NCBI GenBank assembly: GCA_951812715.1
Contig: OX638323.1
Span: 1,902,577 to 1,966,576, forward strand
Source of the DNA: an uncultured Pseudohongiella sp.
GTDB taxonomy: Bacteria > Pseudomonadota > Gammaproteobacteria > Pseudomonadales > Pseudohongiellaceae
Direction of reading: 5' to 3'
DNA: 64,000 nt
The translations under genes were made by a program, and so were the position numbers. This document shows positions 53,934 to 64,000 of this stretch, one piece after another (the stretch's first letter is position 1; each line of letters opens with the position of its first letter). The notes beneath the pieces were generated by a model that was not told where the DNA came from, did not search any database, and was given only the letters and a program-made list of their open reading frames with translations.

Positions 53934-54845
53934 GTGTCTACAGAAGCGGTAAGCGAGCGATTTGCCGATATCGATCGTTGGTCGACTCTCAGCGCCGTGA
54001 GCGCCATGTTCGAAGGTCAGCTTTCGGCAATCGCGGCGGTTGGCGCCGAATTGGAAGCGATAGCGCGAGCGGCGGACGCGGCATCCCAGCGCCTGATGCA
54101 GGGCGGGCGCCTGATTTATACGGGCGCCGGCACTTCAGGTCGAATCGCCGTTCAGGACGGCGCCGAGCTTGGCCCGACATTCGGGTGGCCGGCGGAGCGA
54201 ATAGCCTATGCGCTAGCCGGCGGTAAAAGCGCGCTATTCGAAAGCGCCGAACTGGCGGAAGACGATGCCGCGCTGGCAGCGCGCAATCTCGATGAAATCT
54301 CTGTCACGAGCGCCGATGTGCTAGTTGGCGTCGCGGCGAGCGGGAATACCCCATACACCGTCAGCGCGATAGAAACGGCAAACGGCGTCGGCGCGTTGAC
54401 GATTGGCATTGCAAATAACAAACCCTCCTTGCTGCTGGAAACAGCCCAGATCGGCATTTGCGCCGAAACCGGGAGCGAAGTTATCGCTGGTTCGACACGC
54501 ATGAAGGCCGGCACCTCCCAGAAAGTTATTCTGAACTTGTTCTCAACAGCGACGATGATTCGCTGCGGCCACGTCTATCAGGGCTTGATGGTCGATATGG
54601 TGGTTTCCAATCAGAAGTTGCAAGCTCGTGGGGTGGCAATCATCGAACGACTTGCAAATGTCGACACAAGCGTCGCCGAAACGGCGCTGAAGATGGCCGA
54701 AGGGAACATAAAGATCGGTGTTCTTTGTGCTCTTGGGGCCGGCATTGACAAGGCTAAACAACTGCTCGCCCGAAACAACGGCATGCTTCGAGACGCGGTT
54801 TGCTATTTTGAAAGTAGTGATGCATCAAACAGGATCCAAGCATGA
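53934..54845 (+). CDS. murQ: N-acetylmuramic acid 6-phosphate etherase
   Basis: Cleaves the lactyl ether of MurNAc-6-phosphate to GlcNAc-6-phosphate and D-lactate in the cytoplasm. 303 residues with the SIS fold: RLIYTGAGTSGRIAVQDGAE, LGPTFGWP, AGGKSALFESAELAEDD, ASGNTPYTV, GSTRMKAGTSQKVILNLFST and GLMVDMVVSNQKLQARG are MurQ signatures. The GTG at 53934, with GAGAGAA before it, gives the expected N-terminus with the SERFADIDRWST block. Its stop overlaps the regulator start (ATGA). Together with the kinase, NagA and NagB-II it completes MurNAc catabolism. Confidence 0.93.
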   Translation: MSTEAVSERFADIDRWSTLSAVSAMFEGQLSAIAAVGAELEAIARAADAASQRLMQGGRLIYTGAGTSGRIAVQDGAELGPTFGWPAERIAYALAGGKSALFESAELAEDDAALAARNLDEISVTSADVLVGVAASGNTPYTVSAIETANGVGALTIGIANNKPSLLLETAQIGICAETGSEVIAGSTRMKAGTSQKVILNLFSTATMIRCGHVYQGLMVDMVVSNQKLQARGVAIIERLANVDTSVAETALKMAEGNIKIGVLCALGAGIDKAKQLLARNNGMLRDAVCYFESSDASNRIQA

Positions 54846-55561
54846 TTGATTTGTCTCCTAAAAAAGACAACAACACGCCAATTTACATTCAAATTGCCGA
54901 TAGTATTCGCCGTCATATTAGTGATGGCCAAATTCACAAAGGAAACGCCCTTCCTTCCGAGCGTGATTTATGCGAGTTGACTGGCGCATCACGCGTGACA
55001 ATTCGCAAGGCTGTTGATCGGCTCATTGAAGAAGGGTTGCTGTTCCGAAAGCAGGGATCAGGCACTTTCGTCTCCGAGCGCATCGAAGTAGCGGGAACTT
55101 ATCTCGGTGGATTTACCGACGATGCGCTTGCTCGCGGTCAAGAGCCGGGTTGCATCTGGCTGATGAAGAACTACGGCAACCCAACCAGCGAAGAAGCATC
55201 GATTCTAAAAGTATCAATGGCGTGCAAAGTAGCGAGGCTTGGCCGCGTCCGCCTATCCCAGGGCGAACCTTTGGCGATTGAACATGCCATTGTCCCTGAG
55301 TCTTATTTGCCGCCCATAGAAGAAATCGGAGACTCTCTATACGCGGTGCTGGAAGCGCGGGGAAATCGACCGGTGAAGGGTCGTCAGAAGGTGAGGGCCT
55401 CTCTTGCGACACCGACCGAGGCTGGACTTTTGTCTATCCGCGAGAATAGCGAAATATTGCGGATCGAACGAATAACACAGCTTGCGGACGGAACCAATAT
55501 TGAATTCACGCGCTCCGCATATCGGGGCGACAGATATGATTTCGTTACGGATATACGGTGA
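54842..55561 (+). CDS. GntR-family (HutC/NagR type) transcriptional regulator
   Basis: 239 residues. N-terminal GntR winged helix (about 10-80: PIYIQIADSIRRHISDGQI, LPSERDLCELTGASRVTIRK, AVDRLIEEGLLFRKQGSGTF) and a C-terminal UTRA ligand domain (GEPLAIEHAIVPESYLPPIE, NSEILRIERITQLADGTNIE, FTRSAYRGDRYDFV). Homologues (NagR, DasR) sense GlcN-6-phosphate or GlcNAc-6-phosphate and repress amino-sugar genes. Four-base overlap with murQ, so one transcript. It probably controls the divergent namZ/murQ promoters and the nagB-II/nagA genes downstream. Confidence 0.92.
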   Translation: MIDLSPKKDNNTPIYIQIADSIRRHISDGQIHKGNALPSERDLCELTGASRVTIRKAVDRLIEEGLLFRKQGSGTFVSERIEVAGTYLGGFTDDALARGQEPGCIWLMKNYGNPTSEEASILKVSMACKVARLGRVRLSQGEPLAIEHAIVPESYLPPIEEIGDSLYAVLEARGNRPVKGRQKVRASLATPTEAGLLSIRENSEILRIERITQLADGTNIEFTRSAYRGDRYDFVTDIR

Positions 55562-56704
55562 TTGTACAAGTATGATTTTGATCTCGGCGCGGGTCGATCA
55601 TAAAAATTCACCGACTTATGCGCCAGCCGCTCGTTGGCTCCAACAAAATATCCTCAATCCCGATGTAATCCTGGATCGTTAACTAATCTACATATTTGCC
55701 TCTCTTTCCACTTTAAGACAAGAGGGGTAGCATCATCGCTCACATGAAACACCGAAGCTCCCTGCATTCATCATCCTTTTCTTTACGTTTCCGTATTATT
55801 TGGTCAATAGGGATAGCGCCAGTCGCAAGTGGTTCTTCATAATGACTTTGACGATACCTTTTGAGAAATTTCATTGCTAACTTTTAGTCAATACTCATCA
55901 ACCCAATTTAATCTTCCTCTGAAATCGATGAATTTTCGCCTGACATGCCCGATAGCTTTTTCGAACGGGTTTTAGGTTCAATTTCACTCAGGTGTATTGG
56001 TCTTGCCAGGTTTTCGCTCGCCCTGGGCTGCAAGCCCTCTACACTTCGGGTGTGAGAAAGTGCGGGAAAGCATTTTTGTCCGTCTTTGAGATTGGCGATG
56101 CCCGCCTTGTCAATCGGGTCATTGTCAACGCCTTCGAACCATCCGATGGTCCCATACGGCTCTTTATCTGCGATCTCACATTCGCCGCGTCCCGACAGCT
56201 GAATATTGTCGCCTCGCGTCCATGCGAAGACCAAGGCGGCAGACGGCGGAAATTTCGTCGGCGCGCCAATGCGCGCTTCCGCCGGGAATTCCCGGTTGAC
56301 CCATTGCTTCGCGCCGCGCAAGAGCAAATCGCTGTCGGGCGCTGGATTTTCCAAGGCCGCGCGGCGAGAAAACGCATTTATCCCGCCCCCAAACCATCAC
56401 GCATCGATCTCGGCGTCTGGCGGGGAGGGAAACTCCCCTGTTGCGCCGCCGGCAACCCAAGCGCCGCGCAATGCCACGCTGATCCTCGCTCGTTCCGCCG
56501 ACCCCTTGCGGCGTAACTGCTTCGATTGCGCCAACTAGCCCTGTCGTTGCGTTTTAGTCGTTGCCATGGAGCCCATTTTTCCGCGTGTCGCACATTGCTC
56601 ACAATATAAAGGTATTTTGCGCTATAGTGGCCTTCGGAAATTGGTATTTTAGTGGTATATATACGCCCTTACATAAATGAGTAATAGGAAACGTTGTCAG
56701 AACC
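55562..56704. other. 1.1-kb gap without a recognisable gene
   Basis: Between the GntR regulator and the SIS isomerase gene. The first 350 bases are AT-rich and carry no frame. The only sizeable frame is a 148-codon minus-strand one at 55908-56354, which matches nothing I know. Near the right end, GCGCTATAGTGG (about 56620-56632) and GGTATATATAC could hold the promoter and operator of the nagB-II/nagA pair. No RNA gene was recognised. Confidence 0.4.
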
Positions 56705-57733
56705 ATGATTTCCGAAACAAAAATGTTTATAGAGGCAGGTGAATTTCCCGCTAAAGCCAGCAGGCAACAAGAGCGTAATCAAGCTGCGGTCAGGCGAATC
56801 GCGGCAAAACTGAAAAAAATCGACCCCAAAATTATTGTGACATGTGCCCGCGGTAGTTCCGATCATGCGGCGACCTATGCAAAATACCTGTTCGAAACGC
56901 AGATGCGCCTCCCCGTTTGCTCGTTTGCTCCCTCCGTCGAGTCGCTCTATGCGGCGAGCCCCAATCTGCGCGATGCCTTCTTCATTGTCATCTCCCAGTC
57001 CGGTCGCAGCCCCGACCTTTTAAGCGCGACTCAGGCCGCCAAGCGGGGTGGCGCCTATGTTGTCGCGCTGGTAAATGAAGAAGACAACTCGCTTGCGGAC
57101 ATAGCGGACGATATTTTGCCGATTGGCGCGGGGCCGGAAGAGAGCGTTGCCGCGACCAAGTCCTGCATAGGAGCGATGTCGGCGCTTTACCATATGTGTA
57201 CGGCATGGCGCGACGATAACAATATGGCGCGGGCGCTCACCGTGCTCCCTGACGTGCTTGCCGATGCCTGGGCGGCCGACTGGTCGCACGCGCTGGCGCC
57301 CATGCGCGATATTCGACAGACGCTGATCCTGAGCAGAGGCATCGGCCTTGCCGGCGCACAGGAAGCGGCCCTGAAACTCAAGGAGACTTGTATGATCCAG
57401 GCGGAAGGGTACAGCGCCGCGGAAGTCCGCCATGGTCCCATGGCGATTGTCGACACTGAAATTCCCGTAATCGTCGCCGCGACTTTTGACGCCTCGCAAC
57501 ATGGAATTAACAACATTGTGCAAGATTTTCTAGGTCGCGGCGTGCGCGTTCTTATCGCGGGTGAACGAATCGAAAGAGCGTTGCATTTGCCCGTTCCGCG
57601 TGCGCAAGACTCAAAATTGCAGCCGCTCGTGTTTTTGCAGGCGTTTTATAAATTCGTCAACGCTTTGTCTTGTGAACGCGGGCTGGATCCTGACCGTCCC
57701 AAGCATCTTCTTAAAGTGACGGAAACGGTATAA
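56705..57733 (+). CDS. nagB-II: SIS-domain glucosamine-6-phosphate deaminase/isomerase (NagB-II type)
   Basis: Converts GlcN-6-phosphate to fructose-6-phosphate plus ammonia. 342 residues with two SIS domains and no glutamine amidotransferase domain, so it is the catabolic form rather than GlmS. Blocks: IIVTCARGSSDHAATYAKYL, FIVISQSGRSPDLLSATQAA, GPEESVAATKSCIGAMSALY, LSRGIGLAGAQEAALKLKET, EGYSAAEVRHGPMAIV and the C-terminal LDPDRPKHLLKVTETV, which is diagnostic of the group found in Shewanella-type Nag clusters. ATG at 56705. Followed by nagA after 9 bases. Confidence 0.9.
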   Translation: MISETKMFIEAGEFPAKASRQQERNQAAVRRIAAKLKKIDPKIIVTCARGSSDHAATYAKYLFETQMRLPVCSFAPSVESLYAASPNLRDAFFIVISQSGRSPDLLSATQAAKRGGAYVVALVNEEDNSLADIADDILPIGAGPEESVAATKSCIGAMSALYHMCTAWRDDNNMARALTVLPDVLADAWAADWSHALAPMRDIRQTLILSRGIGLAGAQEAALKLKETCMIQAEGYSAAEVRHGPMAIVDTEIPVIVAATFDASQHGINNIVQDFLGRGVRVLIAGERIERALHLPVPRAQDSKLQPLVFLQAFYKFVNALSCERGLDPDRPKHLLKVTETV

Positions 57734-57742
57734 GAGGACCTG

Positions 57743-58903
57743 ATGAAATCAACTGTATTCGCCAACGGCCGCATCGTCACCCCTGACGGGCTACTTCACC
57801 GAGGTGCGGTTGCCGCGTGCGATGGAGTCGTTACGGCGGTCCAACAATCAATTCCATCGCAACAGCCTGATGAAGAATTCATCAATCTGGACGGCGATTT
57901 CTTGTTGCCGGGATTTGTGGACGTGCAGGTCAACGGCGGCGGCGGCTTGCTTTTCAACGATAATCCAGGCGCGGAAACGGCAGCCAAAATTGCGGCGGCA
58001 CATCGCGCTTTTGGAACAACAAGCCTTTTGCCCACCTTGATCAGCGACGACCTGGATAAGGTCAAGCACGCTATCAAATCCATTGACGAAGCGGTAAAGC
58101 GCAAAACTCCCGGAATCGCGGGCGTCCACATAGAAGGTCCTTTTTTGAATGTTGAAAAAAAGGGCATTCACGATAAGGACAAGTTGCAGCGGATGTCACC
58201 CGAGGCGATTCAGATCCTGACATCGGCCAAGTGCGCCCAGGTCGTCGTTACATTGGCGCCGGAATGCGCGCAATCGGATCAGATAGCCCTGCTGGTAGAA
58301 GGCGGCGTCAAAGTCTGCTCCGGCCACACCAATGCGACCTTTGACGAAACTCGCCAGGCCCTTGCGGCGGGCGTTTCCGGTTTTACCCATCTTTTTAATG
58401 CCATGTCGCCAATGCAATCGCGCAACCCGGGCGTCATTCCCGCCGCCCTGGAATCCAGCGCTTACTGCGGCATCATCGCCGACGGCAAACACGTTCATCC
58501 TGCCATGCTGCGCTTGGCGCTACGCGCGAAAGCGGACAAAAAGTTCATGCTGGTTACCGACGCAATGCCTGCTGTCGGCGCGACCATGGATCATTTCTAT
58601 CTCAACGGCAGCCGCATTCTTGTCAAGAACGGCGTATGCGTATCCGAAGACGGCACGCTTGCCGGCGCCGCGCTGTCGATGATCGAGGTCGTCAAAAATG
58701 CAATGACCATGCTTGATCTGACCATCGAAGAGGCCTCTCGAATGGCGAGCCAAACGCCTGCGTCATTCCTCGGCGCCGAACACACCATAGGATCCATAGC
58801 ACTGGGGCGACAAGCCGATTTTATTCGCGTTTCTCCCACCCTTGACATCCGTCAAGTCTGGATCAGCGGCGTGGAGTGGCAAATCACGGAAGCTAACGCA
58901 TGA
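57743..58903 (+). CDS. nagA: N-acetylglucosamine-6-phosphate deacetylase
   Basis: Removes acetate from GlcNAc-6-phosphate to give GlcN-6-phosphate. 386 residues of the amidohydrolase fold. LLPGFVDVQVNGGGGLLFND is at the N-terminal beta/TIM junction, followed by the metal ligand GVHIEGPFLNVEKKGIHD, CSGHTNATFDETRQALAAGV, GFTHLFNAMSPM, MLVTDAMPAVG (catalytic Asp) and DGTLAGAALSM. The ATG at 57743 follows AGAGGA. Second gene of the nagB-II/nagA unit. The GlcNAc-6-phosphate may come from MurQ or directly from the kinase. Confidence 0.95.
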   Translation: MKSTVFANGRIVTPDGLLHRGAVAACDGVVTAVQQSIPSQQPDEEFINLDGDFLLPGFVDVQVNGGGGLLFNDNPGAETAAKIAAAHRAFGTTSLLPTLISDDLDKVKHAIKSIDEAVKRKTPGIAGVHIEGPFLNVEKKGIHDKDKLQRMSPEAIQILTSAKCAQVVVTLAPECAQSDQIALLVEGGVKVCSGHTNATFDETRQALAAGVSGFTHLFNAMSPMQSRNPGVIPAALESSAYCGIIADGKHVHPAMLRLALRAKADKKFMLVTDAMPAVGATMDHFYLNGSRILVKNGVCVSEDGTLAGAALSMIEVVKNAMTMLDLTIEEASRMASQTPASFLGAEHTIGSIALGRQADFIRVSPTLDIRQVWISGVEWQITEANA

Positions 58904-59207
58904 CGGGCGGGTTGAATTGAGCGTCTTGCCATGACCCGCAACTGAAATTGAAACAACGAGATCAGTGATTCCATGGTCATTCCTCGGTGGTTTGAGGAAT
59001 TTGGCCCATCAACCGTTACGAATTTAGCTTGTCTCCGCGAATGATCAATATTGGCGCCCGTTATGATGGCGGCGCGGCGGAACACAACAACAGTACGGCC
59101 AATGCCAACTCTCGCCCGAGGCGCGTTTTGCCGTGGCCACCCACCTTGCTTTGGCCTCATTCGAATGGCTTTCCATTCGAAGAGTTTTCAAGTATTTCAG
59201 GAGTTGC
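58904..59207. other. Gap after nagA, no gene seen
   Basis: 304 bases between convergent nagA and the small membrane protein gene. No frame with family features, no clear stem-loop followed by a T-run. Confidence 0.5.
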
Positions 59208-59540
59208 CTAATGCTCGGGTTCCAGGGTTGTCAGATAGGCTGTCGCAGCCAATCCCAGGAAGCCGCCAAGAAAATATGCTCCAACACCGGAAAGCAAGGC
59301 GATAACCAACGGGCCCGCACTGCGGAGCTTGTTCTTTTTGAACAACACCAGAAATGACAAGCCCAGGCAAACGACTATGGCCCACATTTGGCCCACCACT
59401 AAGCCGGTCGCGAAATCCCGTGCAAACAACATCCCTAACACGGCGCTGATCACAATAATCATTAGAAAGTAAAACAGGTAGAACCCGAAGGCCTGGGTTC
59501 CATTTCTTTTCTTCTCGAACACAAATAAATCACTAAACAT
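59208..59540 (-). CDS. Four-helix small membrane protein, hypothetical
   Basis: 110 residues with hydrophobic segments FYLFYFLMIIVISAVLGMLF, FATGLVVGQMWAIVVCLGLS, SAGPLVIALLSGVGAYFLGG and GLAATAYL. No recognised motif. The ATG at 59540 has AAGGAG at good spacing, which supports a real gene. It follows glmS by about 60 bases on the same strand and could be read through from it. Confidence 0.72.
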   Translation of the reverse strand: MFSDLFVFEKKRNGTQAFGFYLFYFLMIIVISAVLGMLFARDFATGLVVGQMWAIVVCLGLSFLVLFKKNKLRSAGPLVIALLSGVGAYFLGGFLGLAATAYLTTLEPEH

Positions 59541-59598
59541 GAATCTGACTCCTTCAGATTGCCTGGTAGACTAGGCGTATAAACTTCGAGCGTGTAAC

Positions 59599-61440
<1,842 letters not shown>

Positions 61441-61447
61441 GCCGACT

Positions 61448-62830
61448 TTACCGGTTTCCGGGACGTTTCCAGCGCGAAATATTCTTCTGGCGGGCTCGTC
61501 CGACCGCGAGCTGGCCGGAAGGCACTTCACTGCTGACAGTGGAGCCCGCGGCGACAAAACTGTCGTCCCGCAAGGTGACCGGGGCGACCAGCACGCTGTT
61601 GGAACCAACGAAAACGTTGTTGCCGATGACCGTCCGATGCTTTTTCTCGCCGTCGTAATTGCAGACGATAACGCCAGCGCCGATGTTCACGTTTTCACCG
61701 ATTTCCACATCGCCCAGATAGCAAAGGTGATTGGCCTTGGATCCCTTACCGATCTTCGCCTTCTTGGTTTCGACGAAATTGCCGATCTTCACTCCAGCAG
61801 CCAGTTCGGTGCCCGGCCGCAGTCTGGCCATGGGGCCGATGCTGCAATCGGCGCCGACAGCCGCGCCGTCGACGCTGGTGCCGGCAAGCACGCGGGTTCC
61901 GGCGGCGATGCTGGCATTCTTGATTACGCAATTGGGGCCGATTTTCACGCCGTCGCCAAGGCTCACATCGCCTTCGAAGACGACATTGACGTCGATTTCC
62001 ACATCCTGACCTGTCACGAGGCTGCCGCGAACATCGACCCGCGCCGGATCAAGCAGCCGCACACCCGCGGACAGTAAACTTGCCGCCTTGCTCATCCGGT
62101 AATGCCCCTCCAGCGCCGACAATTGCGCCTGGTCGTTGACCCCTTGTACTTCCCTGTCGTCGTCAATCTTCATCGCGCGCACCGGGCAGTTCTCGTCCCG
62201 GGCCATGGCAACGACGTCCGTCAAATAGTATTCCCGCTGGGCATTGTCGCAATCGAGCCGGTCCAGCCATTGCCGCAGCCGCCCGGCGGGAAGCACCATT
62301 ATGCCACTGTTGATCTCGGATATTCGTTTCTGTTCCGGGTCGGCGTCACGCTCTTCGACGATAGCTTCCACCTCGCCGTCCGCGCCGCGGATGATCCGGC
62401 CGAGACCCTCGGGCCGCGATGTTTCCAGGGTAAGCAGGGCGATATTGCCTGGATCTGCCAAATCGATCAGATTCCGCAAAGTATCCGGCAGCACCAGGGG
62501 CACATCACCGTATAGCACAAGCACCAGGTCGGCAGTTACCCGAGGCATGGCCTGCTGCACCGCATGTCCGGTGCCGAGTTGCTGCTGCTGCAGCACCCAG
62601 TTCAGGCCCGCGAGGCCAGCAAAGGGGAAATCGGGGTTTTGGAAGGTCCGGCGCACGAGTTCGGCGCCATGGCCGATGACTGTGTGAATCCCGGATTGTT
62701 CGAGTGAAGCCGCGGCTTCCAGCACATGAGCCAGCAACGGTCGGCCGCCAAGGCGCTGTAGCGCCTTGGGCATCGAGCTGTGCATGCGGGCGCCTTTGCC
62801 GGCGGCGAGAATGACGATTTCAAGTTTCAT
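61448..62830 (-). CDS. glmU: Bifunctional GlcN-1-P acetyltransferase / GlcNAc-1-P uridyltransferase
   Basis: Last two steps of UDP-GlcNAc synthesis. 460 residues (E. coli 456). N-terminal pyrophosphorylase with LEIVILAAGKGARMHSSMPK, QLGTGHAVQQAMP, LVLYGDVPLV and EINSGIMV. C-terminal left-handed beta-helix acetyltransferase with repeated hexapeptides (VDIDVNVVFEGDVSLGDGVK-like runs, IGPMARLRPGTELAAGVKIG, ANHLCYLGDVEIGENVNIGA, VIVCNYDGEKKHRT). The ATG at 62830 is the conserved start; the longer frame is antisense noise. It lies between atpC and glmS, as in other Gammaproteobacteria. Confidence 0.97.
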   Translation of the reverse strand: MKLEIVILAAGKGARMHSSMPKALQRLGGRPLLAHVLEAAASLEQSGIHTVIGHGAELVRRTFQNPDFPFAGLAGLNWVLQQQQLGTGHAVQQAMPRVTADLVLVLYGDVPLVLPDTLRNLIDLADPGNIALLTLETSRPEGLGRIIRGADGEVEAIVEERDADPEQKRISEINSGIMVLPAGRLRQWLDRLDCDNAQREYYLTDVVAMARDENCPVRAMKIDDDREVQGVNDQAQLSALEGHYRMSKAASLLSAGVRLLDPARVDVRGSLVTGQDVEIDVNVVFEGDVSLGDGVKIGPNCVIKNASIAAGTRVLAGTSVDGAAVGADCSIGPMARLRPGTELAAGVKIGNFVETKKAKIGKGSKANHLCYLGDVEIGENVNIGAGVIVCNYDGEKKHRTVIGNNVFVGSNSVLVAPVTLRDDSFVAAGSTVSSEVPSGQLAVGRARQKNISRWKRPGNR

Positions 62831-62873
62831 TCCGGCGCTGGCCCGTGGTTTTCGCGGCGGTTTCCGCGGCGGA

Positions 62874-63296
62874 TCAGGAACGTTCTTTTCGCAACTGCCG
62901 CAACGCCCGGAGTTGCGCCGCGGCCTCCGCCAGTTGCGCGGCGGCGGCGGAATACTCGAATTCGGCATCCTGGTTGGCGATGGAGCGCTGGGCGTCTTCG
63001 AGCGCCTTGCGCGCGGCGGCTTCGTCGACGTCATGGGCGCGCGCCGCGGTATCGGCGAGCAGCGTTATCTTCTTTGGCTGCACTTCGAGGAAACCGCCGG
63101 AGACGTAGAAAACCTCTTCCGTGCCGTCCTCAAGATCGAGTCGCACCGAACCGGGCAGCAAATCGGTCAGCAACGGCGCGTGACCCGGCGCGATGCCGAG
63201 TTCTCCCAAATTGCCTGTAACGACCATGAACGCCACCGCGCCGGAGAAAATGCTTTTCTCCGCGCTGACGATATCGCATTGAATGGTATTGGCCAT
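62874..63296 (-). CDS. atpC: ATP synthase F1 epsilon subunit
   Basis: 140 residues. Begins TIQCDIVSAEKSIFSGAV, with the beta-sandwich block GELGIAPGHAPLLTDLLPGS, YVSGGFLEVQPKKITLLADT and a C-terminal helical hairpin. Central-stalk subunit that couples rotation and inhibits ATP hydrolysis. ATG at 63296. It follows atpD by about 24 bases at the end of the atp operon. Confidence 0.97.
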   Translation of the reverse strand: MANTIQCDIVSAEKSIFSGAVAFMVVTGNLGELGIAPGHAPLLTDLLPGSVRLDLEDGTEEVFYVSGGFLEVQPKKITLLADTAARAHDVDEAAARKALEDAQRSIANQDAEFEYSAAAAQLAEAAAQLRALRQLRKERS

Positions 63297-63320
63297 GATG
63301 TCGCTTCCGCTTTGCCGCGC

Positions 63321-64000
<680 letters not shown>

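Noticed and set aside
55908..56354. 148-codon minus-strand frame in the gap before nagB-II
   Set aside because: No family match that I recognise, no clear ribosome site, and a composition like neighbouring non-coding sequence. Kept only as part of the gap description.

Overview
The window looks like one chromosome segment of a GC-rich, heterotrophic Gammaproteobacterium. The right end carries atpD-atpC-glmU-glmS in the order usual for that class, and there are a HexR-type regulator, a UvrD helicase, a YaaA protein, TRAP and SSS transporters and four TonB-dependent receptors (TBDRs). No rRNA, tRNA or CRISPR array was seen. Genus cannot be given from the sequence.

Left part (1-17 kb) is an unstable sugar/sulfate-ester region. 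It holds an RbsA-type ABC ATPase, a decayed alkyl sulfatase end, an AT-richer TBDR-FecR-ECF sigma block, an IS3-family remnant, an RbsC-type permease remnant, an alpha/beta hydrolase, a TBDR broken by one TAA, a LuxR-type regulator, a second truncated RbsA-type gene with the 5' stub of a sugar isomerase, an intact alkyl sulfatase and a TPR protein. The sulfatase/ATPase pair occurs twice, and a different member of the pair is damaged in each copy.

At 17.27 kb lies the most striking gene. A DsbA/FrnE-like thioredoxin-fold protein has an in-frame TGA exactly at the first Cys of its CPWC motif, a strong Shine-Dalgarno before the upstream ATG, and a hairpin at the spacing expected of a bacterial SECIS. 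It is a selenoprotein candidate.

18-27.7 kb is a seven-gene acyl-CoA operon on the minus strand, read from an HMG-CoA-synthase-like/DUF35 fusion through thiolase, acyl-CoA dehydrogenase (Mcd-like long form), SDR, MaoC hydratase and mesaconyl-CoA CoA-transferase (Mct) to acyl-CoA ligase. It probably handles a branched or methylated acyl-CoA.

27.8-46 kb is mixed: a PLP decarboxylase, a YdeI-like protein, a serine hydrolase with its TBDR, glutaryl-CoA dehydrogenase, uvrD, a TRAP transporter, yaaA, a methyltransferase, a COG3146 protein and a hexR-like gene.

46-59 kb is a peptidoglycan amino-sugar scavenging locus: sugar kinase, SSS symporter, TBDR, NamZ exo-muramidase, MurQ, GntR regulator, NagB-II and NagA. 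Together they would take imported MurNAc/GlcNAc to fructose-6-phosphate. It lies beside glmS and glmU, which run the biosynthetic direction. Several intergenic gaps carry related palindromic repeats that appear to be dispersed non-coding elements of this genome.
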